Shown in pieces: positions 9,280 to 18,032 of a DNA stretch of 58,664 bases; position 1 is the stretch's first letter; each line of letters begins with the position of its first letter. The stretch is taken from contig NZ_JAVBXD010000033.1 in NCBI RefSeq assembly GCF_030756675.1, positions 1 to 58,664 on the forward strand, in the 5' to 3' direction. The stretch comes from Bacillus multifaciens (GTDB taxonomy: Bacteria > Bacillota > Bacilli > Bacillales > Bacillaceae_G). The translations under genes were made by a program, and so were the position numbers. The notes beneath the pieces are model-generated. The model did not search any database, was not told the origin of the DNA, and was given only the letters and a program-made list of their open reading frames with translations.

Positions 9280-12222
9280 CTAGTTTTCATCCACAAGTGA
9301 TACATATTGTTTTCGTTGCCATTTCTTCTGCACTTCGACACCATTTTGTGGATGACGCTTTTTATTTCGCGGATTGGAAGCAGGAAGTGGACGATTTCCT
9401 TTTTCACGCAGCACACGCATTTTAACACGCGTTTGTTTATATGCTGGTGTACATGTAAAAAGATCGGTTGCCGTTCCTGTTAAAATATTAATTGCTTCTT
9501 CATTTACTGTTGCATGCATCGGTAAATATAGTTCGTTTCCAGTTACCCGATCTGTAATAAGCGCTGGAACTTTAATTTTTCCAAATGGTGATGCAAGTTC
9601 TACAAGACTTCCATCCTTCACATTTCGCTCCATCGCTAGCTCAGGGGAAATCTCAACAAATACCTCTGACATTTTCGATAAAATACCTGCCGATTTCTTT
9701 GTCATATTCCCTTCATGGAAATGTTCGAGCATGCGGCCGTTATTTAATAATAAATCATATTCTTCCGGTGCCTCGACTGGCGGTACCCATTCATCAAGTG
9801 ATAGACGTGCTAGTTTATCAGGAAAATTAAATCCATCTACATATAATAACGGCGTATCACTGCCGTCATGGCTACCCCAGCATAAACTATTCCATCCTTC
9901 TAAACGATCATATGTTGCCTGCGAATATAAAGGAGCAAGTGATGCGATTTCATCCATAATTTCACTTGGATGTTCATAGTTCCAATTTGCGCCTAATGCA
10001 CGAGCTACCTTCTGCAGAATCCACCAGTCTGGTTTCGAATCACCAAGCGGCGGCATAACTTCGTATAAACGTTGAATACGACGTTCTGTATTCGTAAATG
10101 TTCCTTCTTTTTCTAAACTTGGTGCTGCTGGTAAAATGACATCTGCAAAACGAGCTGTTTTCGTTAAAAACATATCTTGTACAACAAGGAAATCAAGATT
10201 TTCTAGAATGTGCTGTACATGATTCGCGTTAGAATCGACTAATGCCATTTCTTCTCCCATCACATACATACCGCGTAATTTCCCTGCTTCTGCCGCAATC
10301 AACATTGCAATGTTATTTAATCCTGGCTCTTTCGGAATCGAAACGCCGTATGCTCTTTCAAATTTCGCGCGCAGTGCATCATCGGATATCGCTTGGTAAC
10401 CAGGCAGCCAGTTTGGTAATGTTGCCATATCACAAGCACCTTGTACGTTATTATGTCCGCGCAGCGGGTATGCTCCTGCACCAGAACGGCGATAGTTACC
10501 TGTTACAAGAAGCAAATTAGAGATTGCAGCTGATGTCGTACTTCCACCTGTATTTTGCGTCACTCCCATACCCCAAAGTACACATGTGCCATCTGCATCA
10601 CGAATCATTTTTGCCATTTCTATTAATGTATCTTTCGAAATGCCCGTTACACGTTCTGTATAATCAAGCGTATACTTCTCTAACATTGTTTTATATTCAT
10701 CAAAATTCTTTACGTTTTCAGCTAGAAATGCTTGATCATGCCAATCTTGATCAATAATATATTTTGTTACACCTGCTAGCCAAACGTAATCTGTACCTTG
10801 ACTTGGGTGAACAAATAAATCTGCACGCTCTGCCATTTCATGCTTACGCAAATCAGCCACAATTAATTTTTGCTCATGCAGTTTATGGGCACGTTTCACA
10901 CGCGTTGCAAGAACTGGATGACCTTCTGTTGGATTTGCACCAACAATAATGATAAGTCCTGCCTCTGCAATATCTTTAATTGTTCCTGCATCACCGCCCA
11001 TACCTACTGTTTTAAATAAACCATCTGTTGCTGGTGATTGGCAGTAGCGCGAACAGTTGTCCACATTATTTGTTCCATATACTTGGCGCGCTAACTTTTG
11101 CATTACATAATTTTCTTCATTCGTTACTTTAGAAGAAGAAATAAAGCCAAACGCATCACTGCCATATTGCTCTTTAATATGACTCATATTTGCTGCAACA
11201 ACTTCTAGCGCCTCTTCCCAAGTTGCTTCAACAAACATGTCTCCTTTACGGATAAGCGGCTTTGTAATACGCTCTTCACTATTTACAAAATCCCAGCCGA
11301 ATTTCCCTTTTACACACGTTGAAATTCCGTTCACCGGTGCATTTGATGACGGTTGTACTTTTAAAATGTGACGATCTTTCGTCCATACTTCAAATGAACA
11401 GCCGACACCACAAAACGTACAAACGGTTTTCGTTTTATTAATTTTCGTTTTACGCATCGCTGCCTCTACTTCCGAAACAGCTAAAATACTGCTATAACCC
11501 GGTTCTACATCTTTTACAAAATCAATCATTGGATTTAGCACATCTTGTTTTATCCCTGTCATAAAACCAGCTTCTCCAAGCATCGATTTTTCCATTAAGG
11601 CATTACATGGACAAACCGTTACACATTGTCCGCAACTTACACAAGAAGAATCATTAATCGCTACGCCGTCATCCCAAATGACACGCGGGCGCTCTAAACT
11701 CCAATCCACCGATAAGGTTTCATTTACTTGTAAGTTTTGGCATACTTCTACACATTGCCCACATGCAATACATTGATTTGGATCGTAACGATAAAACGGA
11801 TGGGACATATCGACTTCCGAAGCGCTCACTTTCGGTTCGTACGGATATTTCTGTTCTTCAATTCCCATCATATGCACTGTATTATGGACTTTACAATTTC
11901 CATTATTATTATCGCAAACAGTACAATATAATAAATGATTCTCAAGTAAGCGATCCATCGCTTCTGTTTGGGCTTCAACCGCTCGCTTCGACTTTCTCTC
12001 AATATACATGCCTTCTTCAAGATTTGTTGAGCATGCGCGCATCAGCTTTCCATTCACTTCAACAATACATGTATCACATGTCTGAATTGGATCCACTTCT
12101 GGTACGTGACAAATTTGCGGGTGTTCAAGTTCTCTTTCGTTTAATAACTGCAATATCGTTTTCTTACTAGATGAAATACACTCTGTACCATCGACAGTTA
12201 CACGAATTTTCTGTTCTGACAT
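9280..12222 (-). CDS. Formate dehydrogenase alpha subunit, cysteine type (YrhE-like)
   Basis: A 980-residue molybdopterin oxidoreductase. The order is: N-terminal 2Fe-2S ferredoxin domain (residues ~1-80); a His/Cys segment with CTVCDNNNGNC; two 4Fe-4S motifs (CIACGQCVEVCQN and CVSCGQCVTVCPCN); a third cluster motif CTFCGVGCSFEVW that opens the molybdopterin domain; the active-site region NCSRYCQSPATDG; and a C-terminal MopB domain (LPMHATVNEEAIN). The molybdenum ligand is cysteine where E. coli FdhF has selenocysteine. There is no signal peptide, so it is cytoplasmic. AAGGAGAGG precedes the ATG. It forms an operon with the DUF1641 gene and is divergent from fdhD. Confidence 0.9.
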   Translation of the reverse strand: MSEQKIRVTVDGTECISSSKKTILQLLNERELEHPQICHVPEVDPIQTCDTCIVEVNGKLMRACSTNLEEGMYIERKSKRAVEAQTEAMDRLLENHLLYCTVCDNNNGNCKVHNTVHMMGIEEQKYPYEPKVSASEVDMSHPFYRYDPNQCIACGQCVEVCQNLQVNETLSVDWSLERPRVIWDDGVAINDSSCVSCGQCVTVCPCNALMEKSMLGEAGFMTGIKQDVLNPMIDFVKDVEPGYSSILAVSEVEAAMRKTKINKTKTVCTFCGVGCSFEVWTKDRHILKVQPSSNAPVNGISTCVKGKFGWDFVNSEERITKPLIRKGDMFVEATWEEALEVVAANMSHIKEQYGSDAFGFISSSKVTNEENYVMQKLARQVYGTNNVDNCSRYCQSPATDGLFKTVGMGGDAGTIKDIAEAGLIIIVGANPTEGHPVLATRVKRAHKLHEQKLIVADLRKHEMAERADLFVHPSQGTDYVWLAGVTKYIIDQDWHDQAFLAENVKNFDEYKTMLEKYTLDYTERVTGISKDTLIEMAKMIRDADGTCVLWGMGVTQNTGGSTTSAAISNLLLVTGNYRRSGAGAYPLRGHNNVQGACDMATLPNWLPGYQAISDDALRAKFERAYGVSIPKEPGLNNIAMLIAAEAGKLRGMYVMGEEMALVDSNANHVQHILENLDFLVVQDMFLTKTARFADVILPAAPSLEKEGTFTNTERRIQRLYEVMPPLGDSKPDWWILQKVARALGANWNYEHPSEIMDEIASLAPLYSQATYDRLEGWNSLCWGSHDGSDTPLLYVDGFNFPDKLARLSLDEWVPPVEAPEEYDLLLNNGRMLEHFHEGNMTKKSAGILSKMSEVFVEISPELAMERNVKDGSLVELASPFGKIKVPALITDRVTGNELYLPMHATVNEEAINILTGTATDLFTCTPAYKQTRVKMRVLREKGNRPLPASNPRNKKRHPQNGVEVQKKWQRKQYVSLVDEN

Positions 12223-12436
12223 CTTTACCCTCTCCTTACAACCAACCGTACAACACCTTATGAATACGTTTTCAAAACGCTGTTGCTATACGCTCTTTTG
12301 CAAAATAGAAAAAAGTTCTTAGAAGTAGATTCTTGATGTATAAAATAAGCTTACAATTGATGTATATGACTACGATTCTATTATATCGTAGAACACAAAT
12401 AATAACCAAGGAATGTATGGAAGTACAAAATGAAAA
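12223..12436. other. Divergent intergenic region of fdh and fdhD, left part
   Basis: The formate dehydrogenase leader and promoter region, including the palindrome at 12370-12391. No gene is visible. Confidence 0.5.
12370..12391 (-). promoter_or_regulatory. Palindrome overlapping the formate dehydrogenase promoter
   Basis: Perfect 7-bp inverted repeat CTACGAT / ATCGTAG with an 8-nt spacer. On the minus strand it contains TATAAT, with TTGGTT 18 nt upstream as a weak -35. A regulator bound here would cover the -10 box of the formate dehydrogenase operon. The regulator is unknown. Confidence 0.5.
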
Positions 12437-12611
12437 AATAGCATAAAAAACCCCTGTTTTAGATGGGCAAGAGCATCTGGCCGTGCATAGTAGCGGTCAG
12501 GGCCTTTTTCTGTCACGTGCGAGGTTTAAAACAAAAGGAGAAAGCGAGTGTAGGCTCCTTTTTTCTCCATAGCCGCAATCTATATGTCGAAAAATTAAAG
12601 TGGATATATAT
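12437..12611 (-). repeat. Intergenic repeat, copy 4
   Basis: Reverse-orientation, near full-length copy with CAAGAGCATCTGGCCGTGC, AAACAAAAGGAGAAAGCGAG and ATATGTCGAAAAATTAAAG. It ends just upstream of fdhD. Confidence 0.8.
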
Positions 12612-12683
12612 AAAATGCATGCTTTTCTTTTTTTAGTGTCTTATGATAAATATGGGAGAATAATTAATAAAGGGGAAAATCAT

Positions 12684-13481
12684 ATGGAGTCTGTTCAAAG
12701 TACATATACAATGGTTCGTTACCAAGGTGGAACGTTTCATCAAAAAGATGATGAGGTTGTAACAGAATATCCACTTACAATTAAACTAAATGGTGAAGAA
12801 TATGTAACAATTGTCTGTACACCTGATTATATTGAAGATATGGTCGTTGGCTTCTTAATATCAGAAGGTATTATTCCTTCCTATAAACATATTGAACAAT
12901 TATGGATCCAAAAAGAAAAAGGATTTGCGCACGTCACAACAATGCAAACAAATCCACTCTATCAAACTTGCTATAATAAACGATATGTGACATCGTGCTG
13001 CGGTAAAAGCAGACAAGGATTTGTCTTTGTAAATGATGCCGCAAAAGCAAAAACAATGCACGATATTCATATTACCTTGAGGCCTGAAGATTGCTTTCGC
13101 CTCATGAATGAATTGCAACAATCCTCTACTACTTTCCAAGAAACAGGCGGTGTACATAACACCGCATTATGTGATGAAAAACAAATTCTCGTTTCACGAA
13201 TGGATATTGGTCGTCACAATGCTTTAGACAAAATTTACGGCTATTGCTTACGGAACAATATTTCGATAATAGGAAAAGTAATTGCCTTTAGCGGACGCAT
13301 TTCATCTGAAATCTTACTTAAAGTTGCAAAAATCGGCTGTGAAATTGTCCTATCCAAATCCGCTCCGACAAAATTAGCACTAGAACTTGCTCATGATTTA
13401 GGAATTACTGTTGTTGGCTTTATTCGCGGTGATTCTTGTAATATTTACACGCACCCAGAACGAATCGAAGGGTATAAATAA
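12684..13481 (+). CDS. fdhD: FdhD, formate dehydrogenase sulfurtransferase
   Basis: FdhD transfers sulfur from cysteine desulfurase to the molybdenum cofactor of formate dehydrogenase and is needed for its activity. The 265-residue protein has the family motifs EYPLTIKLNG, VTSCCGKSRQG (the conserved cysteine loop), ETGGVHNTALCD, SRMDIGRHNALDK and SGRISSEILLK. I chose the ATG at 12684, preceded by AAGGGG. An in-frame upstream start at 12600 would place extra residues inside repeat copy 4. It is divergent from the formate dehydrogenase operon, its presumed client. Confidence 0.92.
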   Translation: MESVQSTYTMVRYQGGTFHQKDDEVVTEYPLTIKLNGEEYVTIVCTPDYIEDMVVGFLISEGIIPSYKHIEQLWIQKEKGFAHVTTMQTNPLYQTCYNKRYVTSCCGKSRQGFVFVNDAAKAKTMHDIHITLRPEDCFRLMNELQQSSTTFQETGGVHNTALCDEKQILVSRMDIGRHNALDKIYGYCLRNNISIIGKVIAFSGRISSEILLKVAKIGCEIVLSKSAPTKLALELAHDLGITVVGFIRGDSCNIYTHPERIEGYK

Positions 13482-13484
13482 ACA

Positions 13485-13503
13485 CAACAATGAGTTTCAT
13501 TGT
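13485..13503 (+). terminator. Possible terminator hairpin after fdhD
   Basis: AACAATGA / TCATTGTT stem with a 3-nt loop just after the stop codon. There is no clear T run, so termination is uncertain. Confidence 0.35.
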
Positions 13504-13576
13504 TCGGTATGATTTAACTCAGCGAATCGACTACCTGTATGTCGATTGTCGTCGAAGGATCTTTATATCATGTCGA

Positions 13577-13672
13577 ATCGCCGATATATTGTGAAAAGCG
13601 CCGATATATTCTAAAGAGTGGTCGATATATCATAAAAAGCGCCGATATATTGCAAAGAACGGTCGATAACAG
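13577..13672. repeat. Short tandem repeat with CCGATATATT core, 20-21 bp period
   Basis: Five units with cores at 13581, 13601, 13621, 13641 and 13662. The core is CGATATAT preceded by GC or GT and followed by an A-rich stretch. It is AT-rich, and the CGATATAT core is nearly self-complementary. No cas genes are near, so it is not a CRISPR array. The function is unknown. Confidence 0.7.
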
Positions 13673-13679
13673 AAAAAAG

Positions 13680-13720
13680 GACTGACTTCAAAAGGCACTT
13701 ATGTGCCCTTTGGGTCAGCT
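13680..13720. repeat. Inverted-repeat hairpin between repeats
   Basis: Arms CTGACTTCAAAAGGCAC and GTGCCCTTTGGGTCAG with a 4-nt loop and one internal mismatch block. It lies between the CGATATAT tandem repeat and repeat copy 5. It could be another small dispersed repeat, or a weak terminator for fdhD. Confidence 0.6.
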
Positions 13721-13832
13721 TCTATATAAATTCATTTTCGGCATATAGGTCGTTGCTATGCACGGCCAAATTCTCTGGTCTCCTCCCTAAAAAGAAAGAA
13801 GGTTTTTATGTCGTTTTTTTCCTTGTAAACGT
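13720..13832 (+). repeat. Intergenic repeat, copy 5 (internal deletion)
   Basis: Both ends are present (TATATAAATTCATTTTCGG and TTTTTATGTCGTTTTTTT), but about 80 bp of the middle is missing. Confidence 0.7.
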
Positions 13833-13925
13833 ATAGTTATAAAAATGTAACATATATATCCATTGAATAGTTAATAAAGTTAATATATAATTTCATTACA
13901 TAAAACCATTAGGGGGTTAACTGGT

Positions 13926-14432
13926 ATGAACATTCGTGTATTAACAAAAGAAGATGCAAATATATATTTACCGCTTTGCATGGAAGGATTAACGCAAAAT
14001 CCAGAAGCATTTAGTTCCTCTTATGAAGATATTATGAAGCAAGAAGATCCCGTTGCTGCAATTGCAAAACGGTTGGATAACCCTGAGAAGTTTACGATAG
14101 GCGCCTTTAAGGAAGATGAATTAATCGGTATTGCCACTCTTGAAATAAAAGCATTTGTCAAACAGGAGCATAAAGCGAAAATTGGCTCTGTATACGTTTC
14201 TCCAAAAGCACGCGGTCTTGGTGCTGGAAAAGCATTAATTGAAACAATCATTGAAAATGCCCCTAGATTAGATATAGAACAAATTATGCTTGATGTTGTT
14301 GTCGGAAATAAACCGGCAAAGAGACTATATGAATCACTTGGCTTCCAAACATTTGGCATACAAGAACGTGCTTTAAAATATAACGGACAATATTGGGATG
14401 AAGAACATATGGTTTTATTTCTCAATGCTTAA
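13926..14432 (+). CDS. GNAT acetyltransferase A
   Basis: A 168-residue GCN5-type N-acetyltransferase. Acetyl-CoA binding motif A is IGSVYVSPKARGLGAGKAL, and the end has RLYESLGFQTFGIQERALKY. The substrate is unknown. AGGGGG lies before the ATG. It has a close paralogue at 17477-17992, about two thirds identical by eye, on the other side of the two-component system, which points to a local duplication. Confidence 0.85.
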   Translation: MNIRVLTKEDANIYLPLCMEGLTQNPEAFSSSYEDIMKQEDPVAAIAKRLDNPEKFTIGAFKEDELIGIATLEIKAFVKQEHKAKIGSVYVSPKARGLGAGKALIETIIENAPRLDIEQIMLDVVVGNKPAKRLYESLGFQTFGIQERALKYNGQYWDEEHMVLFLNA

Positions 14433-14452
14433 CGCCTGGTTGTTTACATTAC

Positions 14453-14483
14453 AAAAGCCTCGCACAATAGGTGCGAGGCTTTT
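14453..14483 (+). terminator. Terminator after GNAT A
   Basis: Stem AAGCCTCGCAC / GTGCGAGGCTT with a 5-nt loop and T run. It is symmetrical enough to act on both strands, also serving the small minus-strand gene at 14507-14623. Confidence 0.85.
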
Positions 14484-14506
14484 CATCTATAACAAACTAA
14501 TTTATT

Positions 14507-14623
14507 TTATAACAACCAAAAAAACTTTCTAGCACAAACAACGATAATCATCATTGATACCGCAATGCAGATTATGACGACATTTCGTTCTTGTTTCTGC
14601 TTTTCAAGGTCTTTCTTGTTCAC
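14507..14623 (-). CDS. Small membrane protein, 38 residues
   Basis: A short reading frame with a charged N-terminus (NKKDLEKQKQERN), then one hydrophobic helix (VVIICIAVSMMIIVVC), ending ARKFFWLL. This is the pattern of a single-span membrane peptide. The start is GTG at 14623 with AAGGGG 9 nt upstream. A hairpin followed by a T run lies just before it at 14650-14723. I do not recognise the family. Coding is supported by the ribosome binding site, the amphipathic layout and the converging terminator, not by homology. Confidence 0.5.
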   Translation of the reverse strand: MNKKDLEKQKQERNVVIICIAVSMMIIVVCARKFFWLL

Positions 14624-14649
14624 TCTCCAAATCCCCTTTATCTACACTC

Positions 14650-14723
14650 AAAAAAAAAGCCGTGAGATAGAAATTTTTCTTATCCGATGCGAGGTGAATA
14701 CGAAAAATGTTCTCTATCCCACG
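14650..14723 (-). promoter_or_regulatory. Terminator-like hairpin leader before the small membrane gene
   Basis: On the minus strand, CGTGGGATAG...ATTTTTC pairs with GAAAAAT...CTATCTCACG around a loop of about 20 nt, and the stem is followed by nine T residues. The ribosome binding site of the 38-residue gene comes right after. It may be an attenuator, or a terminator of an upstream transcript. Confidence 0.45.
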
Positions 14724-14948
14724 TACACAATAGAATGGAATTTGCCATTTTGAAATCAAAATGACATGACGTTATGTCGCAACATAGGGTATTTTTGTGC
14801 TGCTACATTGTTTATTATAAAAGAAAAATGTGCAAAAGTAGTGCATTTTTTATGGCAATTGTCCTTTTCTTTACGATATAAACAGTGTTTTTTGTAAAGT
14901 TCATGTAGAATAATATAAAGGAAACTTCTAACCCTTAATGCAGGAGTA

Positions 14949-15060
14949 AAGTGAAACTTCCATAGGTGGGGGTTTTCTTCATCTCTCACCTATTTTCTTC
15001 GCTTCTCTTTCAATCTTGAGGTAGGAGTTGCCCGCGAATAGCGGAATAAATAATGAGAAC
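14949..15060 (+). repeat. GTGAAACTTCC repeat, copy 1
   Basis: Begins AAAGTGAAACTTCCATAGG, continues with a hairpin (AGGTG...CACCT) and ends CTTGAGGTAGGAGTTGCCCG. Related copies are at 15763, 30041 and 36513. It lies just upstream of the response regulator gene and probably forms its leader. Confidence 0.65.
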
Positions 15061-15077
15061 TTGAGGTGTACATCGTT

Positions 15078-15755
15078 ATGGCCAAACTATTATTAGTAGA
15101 TGACGAAGAACGCATGCTTCGCTTATTAGATTTATTTTTAAGTCCGCGTGGACATTTTTGTATGAAAGCAACGTCAGGTCAAGAGGCACTTGAATTCGTT
15201 CAGCAAAAAGATTTTGATCTTATCTTATTAGACGTAATGATGCCAAACATGGATGGCTGGGAAGCATGCTCTCAAATTCGGCAAATCAGTGACGTTCCCA
15301 TTATTATGCTAACAGCGCGTAATCAAAATTATGACATGGTGAAAGGACTCACATTAGGTGCTGATGACTATATTACAAAACCATTTGATGAACAAGTATT
15401 AATTGCTCGTATCGAAGCTGTCCTCCGCCGTACGAAAAAAGAGGGATTTGTAAACTTTAACGGCATCGAATGGGATAAAACTAGACATACAGTAACTGTA
15501 AATGATGAAAAACTCCCTCTCACACCAATTGAGTTTTCCTTACTTGGACTCTTTTTACAAAATATAAACCGTGCTTATAGCCGTGATGAGCTTATTGAAA
15601 TTATTTGGGGATTTCAAACAGATATTGAATATCGTACTGTTGATTCTCACATTCGTAACATACGCGAAAAGCTTCGAAAAGCAGGATTTCCTATCGAAGA
15701 TCATCTAGAAACTGTTTATAAAATAGGTTACAAATGGAAAAGCGGACCCTCATAA
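15078..15755 (+). CDS. OmpR-family response regulator
   Basis: A 225-residue two-component regulator. The receiver domain (residues 1-120) has the acidic pair D8-D9, phosphoacceptor D52 in LILLDVMMPN, and the switch lysine in YITKPFD. The C-terminal winged-helix DNA-binding domain (~130-225) ends YRTVDSHIRNIREKLRK and VYKIGYKW. I chose the ATG at 15078, with GAGGTG 9 nt upstream. An upstream GTG at 15066 lies inside that ribosome binding site. The partner kinase gene follows after 69 nt. The signal and targets are unknown. Confidence 0.9.
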   Translation: MAKLLLVDDEERMLRLLDLFLSPRGHFCMKATSGQEALEFVQQKDFDLILLDVMMPNMDGWEACSQIRQISDVPIIMLTARNQNYDMVKGLTLGADDYITKPFDEQVLIARIEAVLRRTKKEGFVNFNGIEWDKTRHTVTVNDEKLPLTPIEFSLLGLFLQNINRAYSRDELIEIIWGFQTDIEYRTVDSHIRNIREKLRKAGFPIEDHLETVYKIGYKWKSGPS

Positions 15756-15762
15756 AGATAAA

Positions 15763-15812
15763 GTGAAACTTCCATCAGTGGGGGTCTTACTGCCTGTTAG
15801 TACAGAAAAAGG
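15763..15812 (+). repeat. GTGAAACTTCC repeat, copy 2 (short)
   Basis: AAAGTGAAACTTCCATCAG followed by GGGGGTCTTACTGCC, lying in the spacer between the response regulator and the kinase genes. Confidence 0.65.
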
Positions 15813-15824
15813 TTGTGAATCATA

Positions 15825-17201
15825 ATGAATAAACTTTCTATAAAGCTTGGGACGTACTTTTTATTATTAGCTCTTTGCATTGAATCCGTACTATTTGTAT
15901 CCTTTCATACAACATTGGCACAAATGCGTGTAGATGAAGAAACTACGGCCTTATTAGAAAAAGGAACTTGGTATCGTAACATTATCGAAAAACGCTATAG
16001 AGAAGGAATTTTTGAACGCGTAGCAACGATGGAATCTAATTCGCCTTCTCATACAAAACTTGTCATAACAGATGCAACAGGTCATATTATCGACTCTTCT
16101 GATCCTGTTACAGAAGATATGCGCAAACAGCTTGAACAAAAGATTACATACATTCCTAGAGACGGAATGATCACAGAAGACCGCTGGAAAGAATCAAAAT
16201 ATATTTCAACAGCTAGCCCTATTGTAAAACGTGGGGTAGTAATTGGCTATGTCCATATGTTTTTAGAAACTGCATCTATAAAAGCAATGATTTTTCGATT
16301 AACGCAACAATTTGTTACTGTCGGTGCATTGACAGTAGCTCTCACAACAATTTTAGTATTTTTATTTTCAAGGGTTATTACAAATCCACTTATAAAGATG
16401 AAACAAGCAACGGAAAAAATGATGAAACAAAATGAGCCCATTACGTTAGATATTAAAAGTAATGATGAGTTAGGAAGCTTAGCAAAAACAATCGAACAGC
16501 TTTCCAGTGAGTTAACATATATGAAAAAAGAACGAAACGAGTTTCTAGCCAGCGTCGCACATGAATTGCTCACTCCGCTCACATATGTAAAAGGATACAC
16601 AAAAGTTGCCAAAAGAGAGTCTTTATCTAAAGAAGAACGGGAAGAATATTTACAAATCATTGAAGAAGAAACAGAAAATATTACGGAACTCGTCCAAGAC
16701 TTATTTGAACTGGCGCAGCTTGAGCAGCACCAATTTGCAATAAAAAAACAGCCAATCTCACTGTTACCCTTTGCCGAGCGTATGATTGAAAAAATAAAAC
16801 CATCTCTTAAAAAAAAGCAAATGGATATCTCTTTATACTGCCCAGAAGATTTACATGCTTGCATAGATGACCGCCGCATGGAGCAAGTCATGCTTAATTT
16901 ATTACATAATGCACATCAGCATTCTCACGAAAATACTCGTATTACAGTACGAGTATTAAAAAAAGAGCATACTTTTCTTATACAAGTGCAAGATGAAGGG
17001 GAAGGAATTCCAAGTGAAGACTTACCACATATTTTTGACCGTTTCTATCGGGTTGATAAATCGCGGACACGAGCAACTGGAGGAAAAGGTATTGGTTTAG
17101 CTGTTGCAAAAGAAATTGTAGAATTACATGGTGGTTCTATAAATGTAACAAGCGCAGTCGGAGTCGGAACTACATTTTCGATAGAATTACCTATTAAGTA
17201 G
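15825..17201 (+). CDS. Sensor histidine kinase
   Basis: A 458-residue HAMP-type membrane kinase paired with the regulator upstream. One membrane helix lies near residues 9-29 and a second near 165-190, enclosing an extracellular sensor of about 135 residues. Then come HAMP (from VITNPLIKMKQA), HisKA with the phospho-accepting histidine in VAHELLTPLTYVKGY, and HATPase_c with MLNLLHNAHQHS (N box), DEGEGIP (G1) and GKGIGLAVAKEIVELHGG (G2). All catalytic boxes are intact. The ligand cannot be inferred. Confidence 0.9.
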   Translation: MNKLSIKLGTYFLLLALCIESVLFVSFHTTLAQMRVDEETTALLEKGTWYRNIIEKRYREGIFERVATMESNSPSHTKLVITDATGHIIDSSDPVTEDMRKQLEQKITYIPRDGMITEDRWKESKYISTASPIVKRGVVIGYVHMFLETASIKAMIFRLTQQFVTVGALTVALTTILVFLFSRVITNPLIKMKQATEKMMKQNEPITLDIKSNDELGSLAKTIEQLSSELTYMKKERNEFLASVAHELLTPLTYVKGYTKVAKRESLSKEEREEYLQIIEEETENITELVQDLFELAQLEQHQFAIKKQPISLLPFAERMIEKIKPSLKKKQMDISLYCPEDLHACIDDRRMEQVMLNLLHNAHQHSHENTRITVRVLKKEHTFLIQVQDEGEGIPSEDLPHIFDRFYRVDKSRTRATGGKGIGLAVAKEIVELHGGSINVTSAVGVGTTFSIELPIK

Positions 17202-17212
17202 CCATTTTTTAA

Positions 17213-17401
17213 TTATATAAATAACATATAAACCCTTTTCTCTTTAGGTGGGCGAGAGCATCTGGCCATGCGTAGTAGCGGTCAGGGCCTTTTTCTGCCA
17301 CATGCGCGGTTTCAAACAAAAGGAGTAAGCAAGTGGAGGACATGGTGTGTTCTGCATAGCAGTGACTTATATGTAGAAATATTAAAACATTTTATATATC
17401 A
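17213..17401 (-). repeat. Intergenic repeat, copy 6
   Basis: Reverse-orientation, near full-length copy with GCGAGAGCATCTGGCCATGC and AAACAAAAGGAGTAAGCAAG, between the kinase and the second GNAT gene. Confidence 0.8.
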
Positions 17402-17476
17402 GGCCTATTTTTTGAAAGTATTAAGATTTTAATATAGAATATAACATTACCACCAAAGAATTGGAGGATGATACAA

Positions 17477-17992
17477 TTGGAAATTCGTGTATTAACAAAA
17501 AAAGACGCAGAAATTTATTTAGCACTTCGTGTCGAGGGATTAAAGCAAAATCCAGAAGCGTTCAGTTCTTCTTATGAAGATATTATTAATAAGGAAGATC
17601 CTGTTGAATATAAAGCGCAAATATTAGACCAAAACGAAAATTACACGCTTGGTGCTTTTAAAGACGACGATTTAATTGGCGTGGCAACCTTAGAAACAAA
17701 ATCATTTTTAAAGCAAGAACATAAAGCGAAAATTGGTTCTGTTTATGTCTCTCCAAAGGCGCGTGGAATGGGCGCTGGGAAAGCGTTGATGCAAGCAGCT
17801 ATTGAAAAAGCAAAAGAATTAGAAGTAGAACAACTTATGCTTGATGTTGTCGTTGGCAATGAAGGTGCAAAAAAGCTTTACGAATCGTTAGGCTTTAAAA
17901 CATTTGGCGTACAAGAACGTTCGTTAAAATATAATGACCAATATTGGGACGAAGAGCATATGATGCTGTTTTTACATGAAGAAAACAAATAA
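17477..17992 (+). CDS. GNAT acetyltransferase B
   Basis: A 171-residue paralogue of the acetyltransferase at 13926, with motif A IGSVYVSPKARGMGAGKAL and LYESLGFKTFGVQERSLKY. I place the start at TTG 17477 because GGAGG lies 10 nt upstream and the product then begins MEIRVLTKKDA, matching MNIRVLTKEDA of the paralogue. The ATG at 17468 is only 1 nt from the ribosome binding site. The substrate is unknown. Confidence 0.85.
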   Translation: MEIRVLTKKDAEIYLALRVEGLKQNPEAFSSSYEDIINKEDPVEYKAQILDQNENYTLGAFKDDDLIGVATLETKSFLKQEHKAKIGSVYVSPKARGMGAGKALMQAAIEKAKELEVEQLMLDVVVGNEGAKKLYESLGFKTFGVQERSLKYNDQYWDEEHMMLFLHEENK

Positions 17993-17996
17993 GACA

Positions 17997-18024
17997 AAGG
18001 GACTCGTTTTTAAAGTCCCTTTTC
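17997..18024. terminator. Bidirectional terminator between GNAT B and the MocR gene
   Basis: AAGGGACT / AGTCCCTTTT stem between two convergent genes. Confidence 0.75.
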
Positions 18025-18032
18025 TTATACCT

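Noticed and set aside
9280-12222. A selenocysteine formate dehydrogenase with recoded TGA
   Set aside because: The molybdenum ligand position is an ordinary cysteine in NCSRYCQSP, and the frame is continuous without an internal TGA.
13577-13672. A CRISPR array
   Set aside because: The units are head-to-tail with a 20-bp period, without unique spacers of 30 bp or more, and there are no cas genes.
14756-14989. A 77-residue minus-strand frame before the response regulator
   Set aside because: It overlaps a dispersed repeat, has no ribosome binding site, and its sequence shows no domain.
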